Source: Fidelibacterota bacterium (GTDB taxonomy: Bacteria > Fidelibacterota > UBA2242). From it: 7,406 nt of DNA. The notes under the pieces are model-generated. The model was not told where the DNA came from and searched no databases. It worked only from the letters and a program-made list of their open reading frames with translations. The position numbers and the translations under genes were made by a program. Shown here piece after piece: positions 1 to 6,041 of this stretch; positions within the stretch are counted from its first letter, which is position 1, and the number at the start of each line of letters is the position of its first letter. The stretch spans positions 1 through 7,406 of the forward strand of contig DPVY01000137.1 of assembly GCA_003527965.1 (NCBI GenBank), given 5' to 3'.

Positions 1-480
1 ATCGTTTTTGAATTTTTTCCCTATGTGGCGCCCCTGCATGCCATGAATTTCAAGAAATTGGCTAAAGCCGGCTATTTTGACAGCACCACATTTCACCGGG
101 TGATTCCCGGTTTTGGTTGTCAGGGTGGTGACATTCTCAGCCGTGACGATAATATCTATAATGACGGAACCGGCGGACCGGGATACACAATTCAGGCGGA
201 ATTCGGCAAACGGCATGTCCGGGGCGCTGTAGCCGCCGCCCGGGCTGCTGATCAGGTCAATCCTGAAAAACGCTCCAATGGCAGTCAGTTTTATATTTGT
301 GTAGAGGATCAGTCTTTTTTAGATAAAGCCGGCTATACGGTATTCGGGCAGGTTATCAAAGGCCTGGATGTCGTCGATAAAATTGTGCAAGTCAAACGAA
401 ACCGCCAGGATCGTCCTTTACAGGATGTCGTTATGAAACGGGTGTATGTAACTGACCGCAGTAAACTTAATCTAAAGTGA
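1..480 (+). CDS. Cyclophilin-type peptidyl-prolyl cis-trans isomerase (5' partial)
   Basis: This is the 3' part of a cyclophilin, an enzyme that catalyses cis-trans isomerisation of X-Pro bonds during protein folding. The frame is open from base 1 with no convincing start in the window (Met15 lies inside the fold), so the N-terminus and any signal peptide are unseen and the cellular location is unknown. Counting from the first codon, the FHRVIPGF block (31-38) carries the catalytic Arg33, equivalent to Arg55 of human CypA, followed by CQGGD (40-44). NGSQFYI (93-99) forms the second part of the active site, and a VFGQV segment lies near the C-terminus. The position of CypA Trp121 is Phe (SFLDKAG), as in many bacterial cyclophilins that bind cyclosporin poorly. 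An insert-like loop (RAADQVNPEKRSNGSQ) is also visible. The stop at 478-480 lies 3 bases before the patatin-like gene, which suggests one transcript. The family call is firm; the paralogue (ppiA or ppiB type) cannot be decided. Confidence 0.96.
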   Translation: MVFEFFPYVAPLHAMNFKKLAKAGYFDSTTFHRVIPGFGCQGGDILSRDDNIYNDGTGGPGYTIQAEFGKRHVRGAVAAARAADQVNPEKRSNGSQFYICVEDQSFLDKAGYTVFGQVIKGLDVVDKIVQVKRNRQDRPLQDVVMKRVYVTDRSKLNLK

Positions 481-483
481 GCG

Positions 484-1383
484 ATGAAGAAAAAAGTTGG
501 ATTAGCGTTAGGTGGCGGGGGAGCCAGGGGACTGGCTCATGTTGGTGTATTAAAAGTTCTGAGCGAGGAGCAAATTCCCATTGACTTTATTGCCGGTACC
601 TCTATGGGATCGATTATCGGAGCCATGTATGCTCAGAATCCCGACCCTGCCATCCTGATTGACCGGTTGGAGTCTTTTCTCTTCAGCCATGATTATGATT
701 CGCTCGGATTGAAATATATTGTTCCAAAGACTAATTCCAACCCTTCCTTTTTAAGCCAGCTGGTTCAGGTTGTATCTCAGAGAATTGTGGTAAATATCGC
801 TCAGTCCCGGCAGGGAGTCATCAAAACCGAACGGCTTTCGGAAGCTGTTTCAAAGTTGCTCGATAAGGGCAATATCGAAGATACCCGGATTCCCTTTGCC
901 TGTACCGCCACCGATCTCAATACCGGGCAGACGGTACTGTTTCGGGAGGGAGACATTCAAAGGGCGGTAACGATCAGCTCCAGTATCCCCGGTTTTCTTT
1001 CTCCTCATAAATGGCAGGGGATGTTGTTGACCGACGGCGGCGTCACGGCTCCGGTTCCGGTGAAAGAGGCTCGGCAGATGGGCGCGGATATTGTCATCGG
1101 CGTCGGCGTGGAGGCAAATCATATTGAGCCTCTTGAAGATCCTCATGTGATTGAGATTATTTCACGGGTTGATCTGGTCAGAGGGAAAATTCTTTCGAAG
1201 AATCAATTGTCAGCCGCTGATATCCGGTTACATCCTCAAATCAATGAGGCACATTGGAGTGAATTATTGAGATATAAAGAATTCGTAAATGCAGGAATTA
1301 TTGAAACGCAAAAGAAGTTGCCCGAAATACATGATCTAATCAAGAAGAAAAAGAGTCTTTTCAGAAGGAAGAATATTTTATAA
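484..1383 (+). CDS. Patatin-like phospholipase (RssA/YchK-like, 299 aa)
   Basis: Predicted serine acyl hydrolase of the bacterial patatin family, which uses a Ser-Asp dyad to cleave acyl groups from phospholipids or other lipids. The oxyanion-hole loop is the glycine-rich GGGGARG (10-16). The nucleophile elbow is GTSMG (38-42) with Ser40, and the catalytic Asp is Asp184 in TDGG (183-186), followed by the usual APVPV segment. All three motifs are intact, so activity is expected. The length of about 300 residues is typical of the small single-domain RssA-like group. No signal peptide or membrane span is visible, and the C-terminus is strongly basic (KKKKSLFRRKN), so a cytoplasmic or membrane-peripheral enzyme is likely. 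The ATG at 484 starts directly at the glycine-rich strand, as in homologues, and lies 3 bases after the cyclophilin stop with only a weak AAGTGAG in front, which suggests translational coupling. The true substrate cannot be read from the sequence. Confidence 0.93.
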   Translation: MKKKVGLALGGGGARGLAHVGVLKVLSEEQIPIDFIAGTSMGSIIGAMYAQNPDPAILIDRLESFLFSHDYDSLGLKYIVPKTNSNPSFLSQLVQVVSQRIVVNIAQSRQGVIKTERLSEAVSKLLDKGNIEDTRIPFACTATDLNTGQTVLFREGDIQRAVTISSSIPGFLSPHKWQGMLLTDGGVTAPVPVKEARQMGADIVIGVGVEANHIEPLEDPHVIEIISRVDLVRGKILSKNQLSAADIRLHPQINEAHWSELLRYKEFVNAGIIETQKKLPEIHDLIKKKKSLFRRKNIL

Positions 1384-1410
1384 GCGCTTAATTTTGGGGA
1401 TAAAAACAAA

Positions 1411-1506
1411 CTCTATGACGCAGAGAAAGAATAAATAAACCGCAAAGACGCAAAAAGAATAAAAATAAATGTTATAAAAAATCCACAACTTAGCCTCTCC
1501 GCGATG
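1411..1506. repeat. Degenerate intergenic repeat (ACGCA...AAGAATAAA family)
   Basis: The gap between the patatin-like gene and the large helicase gene holds two imperfect direct copies about 30 bases apart: ACGCAGAGAAAGAATAAATAAA-like sequence at 1418-1439 and ACGCAAAAAGAATAAAAATAAA-like sequence at 1448-1469. The second copy is preceded by CGCAAAG. A possible decayed inverted counterpart, CTTAGCCTCTCCGCG, lies at 1489-1503. Repeats built on 'CGCAAAGACGCAAA' are, from memory, common between genes in environmental bacterial genomes; that comparison is not tested here. The right part of the gap (1455-1530) is very AT-rich and could hold the promoter of the next gene, but no clear -35/-10 pair is visible. 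Confidence 0.45.
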
Positions 1507-1552
1507 AAAATAATAAACATAAGACTAAATGATGTAAAGGTTTTGGGAAGCA

Positions 1553-1852
1553 ATGTACAAATTAAAACTAAAGGATAAAAACCAATATATATTGCTTTTG
1601 AATGATACCTTGAAAAGCCATATAGTCACACTTAACAGGGGAGAGAAAAAACGGCTCCGTGAGAAATTTGAGTTTTTAGAGAATGGAATATGGGATTCAG
1701 GAGTCAGGGTTAAAAAATTAAGAGGTGTATCGGGGAAAGTAATTTTTGAAGCCCGCCTTTCAAAAGGAAATAGAATAATATTTACACTGGGAAAACATGG
1801 CTCCCAAACGGCTATATATCTATGGGGTATTGTTAAGCATGACGATATTGGT
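1553..1852 (+). other. RelE/ParE toxin-like N-terminal domain of the helicase fusion
   Basis: Residues 1-100 of the large protein follow the RelE/ParE order: a helical pair (EKKRLREKFEFLENG, 31-45), then a beta-sheet with FEARLSKGNRIIFTL (65-79), and a final strand IYLWGIVKHDD (88-98). Free toxins of this family are ribosome-dependent mRNases (RelE) or gyrase poisons (ParE). Basic residues that could act on RNA are present: Lys54, Lys55, Arg57, Arg68, Arg74, Lys95 and His96. No antitoxin gene lies beside it, so the domain may be a non-toxic binding module or be controlled within the protein. The assignment rests on pattern recognition, not on a profile search. Confidence 0.6.
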
Positions 1853-4800
1853 ACGACCGCTCAAAGAGTATTTCCTAATAATGCACCATTCCTGGGTTTT
1901 GAACCGGAAAACATTGAAGATTATCCGGATATCTTAATAGATGAACTTCCGGAAGAAAATTTTAGTCAGGAAGACATTGAGGAAAAATCTCCCAATGACT
2001 ACGGCCCACAAAAATGGCTTGTTCTGAATGATGAAGAATGGAGGCGAATGCTCCTTTCTACAGACACCGACAATTTTGATATATTCCTATTCCTTACATC
2101 TGAACAGAACAAGATTCTTGAGACTAATCCCCCTCTTCTTCTTTCCGGAACGGCAGGAAGCGGAAAGACAACCATTTCTGTTTACTATCTCCTGAAAAAG
2201 GATTTTATCAATAAAAAGCGTTTGTTCCTTACATATAGTCCATACCTTAAAGAGTTTTCCGAAAAAATTTATACCGGACTGACTTCCTGTACTGACCTTG
2301 AGAAGTCTGATATGAAACCTGATTTCTACGTGTTTGGCGACCTTTTGCAGGATATTGTTAAGGCATCGGGTTTAGAATATAAAAAAGATAGGGAAGTCAG
2401 ATTAAGGGAATTTGTAAATATGTTCCGAAGACACAAACTCCACCAAAAATATGATGCAGAACTTGTGTGGGAAGAAATCAGGTCTATAATAAAGGGGGCA
2501 AAACCCCCAATAAATATAGTGCGGTACAGGAAGCTACTGAAGGATTACATTCGAAGTAAACTCAGCCGAAGGGACCTGAATGAGCTGAAGGATTACCTTC
2601 TTGGACTTAAAGGTCTTGGGATCATGGATAAAATCGAACGGATTATGGACAGAAAAACCAAATATTCAATATTTGACGATTTTGTTCAGGACCTAACACT
2701 TGACAAAAGTCCTTCAAGTGATGAACATATATTTATCCTGGGTGAAATTCTCAGGATTATTGAAAAAAAGGCAAAGAATTTTTCTACTCCTCTTCTGTCC
2801 TACCAGGAATATCTAAGCATTGGAAAGAAGCGAGCGCCAAATTTCATTTATGAGAGAAAAGATATCTACGAAATCGCTGAATATTACCAGGGCAAGTTAG
2901 AAGAGCATGGACAATGGGACGAGATTGACCTGTGCAGGCAAGCTATCCAGCTCATGGATAAACAGGCGAATAGATTTAGTTATGATTTGGTTGTCTGTGA
3001 CGAAGTACAAGATTTTGCAGACATCCAGCTTTCACTTATCTTCAGGCTGGCTAAATCTTATAAAGGCATCATATTCTCCGGTGATCCCAAACAAATCATC
3101 AATCCAAGTGGTTTCCGCTGGGAAGAGGTTAAAAACAGATTCTATGAAAGGGGCGTTCATATCCCGGATGTTTACCAACTCAACCTTAATTTTCGATGTG
3201 TCGGAAATATAGTTAGACTCTCCAATGCTCTCCTAGATCTAAAAAAACAGCTAATCGGTATTTCCGGCTCCGAGTTAAGAGAGGACTGGAAGTTCAATGG
3301 AAGACCCCCTTTTCTTCTTACAGGCATAAGCGAGAAAGAGATACTTAACAGGATACATCTTACAGGAGCAGGCAGAATTATCCTTGTCCGAAACAAGGGT
3401 GAACAGAGGAAGCTGAAGCATGCACTACATACAGAACTCGTGTTTACAATTTATGAAGCAAAGGGACTGGAGTTCGATACGGTCTTGTTATGGAAGTTCT
3501 CCTCAGATAAAAAATCTGCTGATATATGGAGGCGTATAAAAAATGATCATTACTTTGACCGGAGCCATTACCCGCATATAAAACATGAGATAAACCTTCT
3601 TTACGTCGCAATCACTAGAGCGCGGAACACCCTCATACTCTTCGACTCATCTTATGACGTGTGGGATATTGATACATTCCATGACCTGTTGTACAGAACC
3701 GGGAAAGAAGATGTGCTATCTGAAATCTGGCAGAAAGTCTCAACACCTGAGGAATGGGAGAAACAGGGGGACTACTTTTTCCAGCGGGAATACTATCCGG
3801 CAGCAGCAGAATGTTACAAGAATTCAGGAAACATTGCCAGGGCAGAGATTGCAAGGGCATTTATCTTTGAAGAAAAAAAGCAGTTCAGCGCAGCGGCAAA
3901 ACTTTTCGAAAAACACGGATTTACCCAGAAAGCTGCTGAAAATTATCAGGGTGCAGGTATTTTTAATAGCGCCATTCTCTTATGGGAAAAACTTAAAAAT
4001 AATAACCGTGTAAGGATTTGTAGGATTAGCTTGTATGAACAAAATGGAGAGTACAATAAGGCAGCAGAAGAGTGGTTAAGATTAAAAGATGCCGGAAAGG
4101 CACTGGAGAATTGGAAGAAAGCGGGTAATAACCTGAAGATTGCAGAATATTATTATTCCGGGAAGAAATATAAAAAAGCTGCAGAAGAATTTGAAAAGGC
4201 AAATAATTATGAGTTAGCCGCATTATGCTACAACAAGGAAGGGCAGTTTGACAAGTCAGCTGACCTTTTTTATAAATCAGGGAATTTTAAGAAAGCCGCA
4301 CAACTATATAAAAAATTGAAAAACAGGGAAAAACTTCTCTCGTGCTATAAAAAACTAAAGGACTACTACAACGCTGCACTTCTGTATGAAAAGGATAAGG
4401 ATATAGATAGAGCAATAAGCTATTTCAGAGATTTTACCCTGCTCTCTGATGAAAACAGAAAAATGCTTATAGAGGAAGCAGAAAAATATAGTACCAAATA
4501 TTCAAAATTAAAGTCAGCTATCCGTTTTTCAGCGCTATCTATGCCTGATAGATCTGCACAGATCTTTTTTGATAAAAGACAATACAGAAAAGCCCTTGAC
4601 GAGTTCAGGATAATTAAGAATCACGAAAGGGCAGCTGAGTGCTTATTCAATCTTGATGATTACTACGGTGCTGCACTGGAATATGAAAAGATCGATGAAA
4701 AAGATAAATGGGAAAGAGTAATAACAACCCTGAAGCATTACATTTATTATGAAAAATATAATAAGACACGAGCAGACAAATTATTTAAGGAGGCAGAATC

Positions 4801-5800
4801 ATTCTTTAATGATGGTTCTTATGACAGGGCACTGGTAAGGTATAAAGCAGTTAATTATTCTTATCGAATATATGATACATATCTGAAACTCGACAGAGAT
4901 GAAGAAGCTCTTTCTTACTTCCTGGAGTATGATATGGTTGATTCTGCAATCAACTATTTGGAGGAGAAAAAAAATATAGCAATTTCTACTGATTTTATGC
5001 GATTTCTTGTTTCAAAATATGATAACCGTTGTGGATGGTTCGGAAAAGACAGGGAGGACACTGATGTTATTGCCAGGCTTTTTAGAATTCTATTAAAAAG
5101 ACAGAAAGACCAGGAATCACTGAACCAATTAGACCGGTTTCTTTCTAGCTTTTCTTGTTATTTCATTGATGAAAATTATCCCAAATCTTTCTTTGATCTT
5201 GCCCTGTGGTCAAAGCATTATAATACCATATTAGAAATCCTTAAATCCAGAAACTTTAAGAAAGGCTCAATGCCAGGTATTTACAAATCTTTCATAAAGG
5301 ATATTGAGCGAAAGGTGGAGCAAGAAAAAGATGAATCCCTCCTTGCATGCTATCTATTTCTACATAATCCCAATCAATATGAAAATTTACTAGAAAAACT
5401 CAATGTCACAGAATGGAACTATAAACTGTTTGTCGAGAGCAAACGACACTATCAAAAGGCAGTGAACTATTTGAAAGATAAGAATGAAATAGAAAAGGCA
5501 ACAAGAACATGTAGGCAATACGGAAACTTCGGTTTAGCAGCACAGATTTATGAAGGTGCGGGTGATTACAAATCAGCAGCAAAAGACTATCGCGAAGGGA
5601 AAATTTATGAAGATTCTATTCGCTGTTACAAGAAGGTAGGTGATAAGCGGGGGATAGCCAGGGTGTATGAAAGAATGAGGGAATTCGATAAGGCTATTGC
5701 TATATGGAAAAGGCTTGGAAAAAGCAGAGAAGTCAGCCGTGTTCTTAAAAAGAAGGCAAAGGAAATCAAAGAAAAAACACAAATGGGTTTGTTTAATTAG
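1553..5800 (+). CDS. RelE-like / UvrD-type SF1 helicase / 13-residue-repeat solenoid fusion protein (1415 aa)
   Basis: Large multidomain protein, probably cytoplasmic (no signal or membrane segments). Residues 1-100 resemble the RelE/ParE toxin fold: two N-terminal helices, then strands VKKLRG (53-58), FEARL (65-69), GNRIIFTL (72-79) and IYLWGIVKHDDI (88-99). Residues 165-705 are a UvrD/Rep-type ATPase: Q motif around Gln185, Walker A GTAGSGKTT (199-207, Lys205), Walker B DEVQD (483-487), motif III GDPKQ (510-514), motif IV NFR (546-548), motif V AKGLEFD (636-642) and motif VI YVAITRAR (684-691). All key residues are intact, so ATP-driven translocation on nucleic acid is likely. From 738 to about 1400 is an alpha-solenoid, much of it in 13-residue TPR-like units, with an unrecognised segment around 1140-1302. 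No nuclease motif is visible. The start is the ATG after GGGAAG at 1545-1550; an alternative AAAGG sits at 1536-1540. Composition is AT-richer than the neighbours. The target and physiological role are unknown; defence or RNA/DNA surveillance is inference. Confidence 0.9.
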   Translation: MYKLKLKDKNQYILLLNDTLKSHIVTLNRGEKKRLREKFEFLENGIWDSGVRVKKLRGVSGKVIFEARLSKGNRIIFTLGKHGSQTAIYLWGIVKHDDIGTTAQRVFPNNAPFLGFEPENIEDYPDILIDELPEENFSQEDIEEKSPNDYGPQKWLVLNDEEWRRMLLSTDTDNFDIFLFLTSEQNKILETNPPLLLSGTAGSGKTTISVYYLLKKDFINKKRLFLTYSPYLKEFSEKIYTGLTSCTDLEKSDMKPDFYVFGDLLQDIVKASGLEYKKDREVRLREFVNMFRRHKLHQKYDAELVWEEIRSIIKGAKPPINIVRYRKLLKDYIRSKLSRRDLNELKDYLLGLKGLGIMDKIERIMDRKTKYSIFDDFVQDLTLDKSPSSDEHIFILGEILRIIEKKAKNFSTPLLSYQEYLSIGKKRAPNFIYERKDIYEIAEYYQGKLEEHGQWDEIDLCRQAIQLMDKQANRFSYDLVVCDEVQDFADIQLSLIFRLAKSYKGIIFSGDPKQIINPSGFRWEEVKNRFYERGVHIPDVYQLNLNFRCVGNIVRLSNALLDLKKQLIGISGSELREDWKFNGRPPFLLTGISEKEILNRIHLTGAGRIILVRNKGEQRKLKHALHTELVFTIYEAKGLEFDTVLLWKFSSDKKSADIWRRIKNDHYFDRSHYPHIKHEINLLYVAITRARNTLILFDSSYDVWDIDTFHDLLYRTGKEDVLSEIWQKVSTPEEWEKQGDYFFQREYYPAAAECYKNSGNIARAEIARAFIFEEKKQFSAAAKLFEKHGFTQKAAENYQGAGIFNSAILLWEKLKNNNRVRICRISLYEQNGEYNKAAEEWLRLKDAGKALENWKKAGNNLKIAEYYYSGKKYKKAAEEFEKANNYELAALCYNKEGQFDKSADLFYKSGNFKKAAQLYKKLKNREKLLSCYKKLKDYYNAALLYEKDKDIDRAISYFRDFTLLSDENRKMLIEEAEKYSTKYSKLKSAIRFSALSMPDRSAQIFFDKRQYRKALDEFRIIKNHERAAECLFNLDDYYGAALEYEKIDEKDKWERVITTLKHYIYYEKYNKTRADKLFKEAESFFNDGSYDRALVRYKAVNYSYRIYDTYLKLDRDEEALSYFLEYDMVDSAINYLEEKKNIAISTDFMRFLVSKYDNRCGWFGKDREDTDVIARLFRILLKRQKDQESLNQLDRFLSSFSCYFIDENYPKSFFDLALWSKHYNTILEILKSRNFKKGSMPGIYKSFIKDIERKVEQEKDESLLACYLFLHNPNQYENLLEKLNVTEWNYKLFVESKRHYQKAVNYLKDKNEIEKATRTCRQYGNFGLAAQIYEGAGDYKSAAKDYREGKIYEDSIRCYKKVGDKRGIARVYERMREFDKAIAIWKRLGKSREVSRVLKKKAKEIKEKTQMGLFN
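3764..5731 (+). repeat. Alpha-solenoid of 13-residue (39-bp period) protein repeats
   Basis: The C-terminal half of the fusion protein is built from units of exactly 13 residues with consensus A-A-x-x-(Y/F/W)-x-K-x-(G/K)-x-(Y/F)-x-K. Ungapped runs cover residues 738-763 (2 units), 768-819 (4), 824-953 (10), 1001-1052 (4), 1080-1131 (4) and 1303-1393 (7), at least 31 units in all. The runs starting at 768 and 824 are each preceded by a 4-residue insertion (AEIA, VRIC). Typical units are AAQLYKKLKNREK (915-927) and AAKDYREGKIYED (1342-1354). Canonical TPRs repeat every 34 residues, so this is a shorter one-helix unit of the kind seen in TPR-like solenoids of coat and intraflagellar-transport proteins. 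It probably forms a curved protein- or nucleic-acid-binding scaffold. At DNA level the copies are diverged, so this is not a recent tandem duplication. Confidence 0.8.
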
Positions 5801-5843
5801 GATCTTATCAGAAGTCCCGATATTTTTAAGATGAGATAATTGT

Positions 5844-6041
5844 ATGAAAAAGATTTCCTCAGACATAATCAAAAAGATTAAAAACGGGAGCAAGCTCCAA
5901 GGAGCCCTGGAATTACAATTACTCTTTACTTTTTACGTTGAGCGTCACAATAGACTTCGGTATCTCCAGGAATCCCGGGACGTCTTATCGGCAAACTGCT
6001 ACAAAAATAAATATTTAGAAAGTGTAAGAAAAAAACTATGA
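5844..6041 (+). CDS. Possible small hypothetical protein (65 aa), doubtful
   Basis: A 65-codon reading frame starts at ATG 5844, 43 bases after the helicase-fusion stop. Its TGA (6039-6041) overlaps an ATG (6038) in frame with dsbD as ATGA. The product would be basic (MKKISSDIIKKIKNG at the start, SVRKKL at the end), with no signal peptide, membrane span or recognised motif. No good Shine-Dalgarno precedes it (only GATGAGAT about 7 bases upstream), and an inverted-repeat cluster lies inside it, more typical of intergenic DNA. It may be a real small gene, a remnant, or chance. I do not recognise it. Confidence 0.22.
   Translation: MKKISSDIIKKIKNGSKLQGALELQLLFTFYVERHNRLRYLQESRDVLSANCYKNKYLESVRKKL
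5887..5905. repeat. Alternating GGAGC/GCTCC inverted-repeat cluster
   Basis: Three complementary blocks follow one another with AA spacers: GGAGC (5887-5891), GCTCC (5894-5898) and GGAGC (5901-5905). In RNA the middle block could pair with either neighbour, giving two mutually exclusive small hairpins with 4-base loops (CAAG). There is no U-run after it, so it is not an obvious intrinsic terminator. It may be part of an intergenic palindromic repeat or a regulatory leader for dsbD. Confidence 0.4.

Noticed and set aside
1381..1390. Perfect palindrome TAAGCGCTTA at the patatin stop codon as terminator or operator
   Set aside because: Only 10 bases with no room for a loop and no T-tract of length; no sign of a matching operator elsewhere in the window.
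1553..1852. Free-standing RelE/ParE toxin of a type II toxin-antitoxin pair
   Set aside because: The frame continues without a stop into the helicase, and no antitoxin-like gene lies next to it.
4022..4411. 39-base periodicity as a CRISPR-like or minisatellite DNA array
   Set aside because: Periodicity is at protein level; nucleotide copies are strongly diverged and there are no conserved repeats with unique spacers.
5802..5837. Stem-loop (ATCTTATC with GATGAGAT, one G-U pair) as terminator of the fusion gene
   Set aside because: AT-rich 8-pair stem with a 20-base loop and no following T-run; too weak to call.
5573..5893. Open frame of 106 codons on the - strand
   Set aside because: Antisense to the well-supported repeat region; composition is the low-complexity Phe/Leu/Ile pattern expected opposite Lys/Glu-rich coding.
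5938..5966. TTGAGC - 17 bases - TATCTC as a promoter for dsbD
   Set aside because: Spacing is ideal, but the -10 box matches only half of the consensus, and the organism's promoter rules are unknown.
5941..5985. GC-richer patch with the palindrome TCCCGGGA as an attachment site or tail of an inserted element
   Set aside because: No matching copy at the left border of the large gene, so no direct repeat or target duplication supports it.
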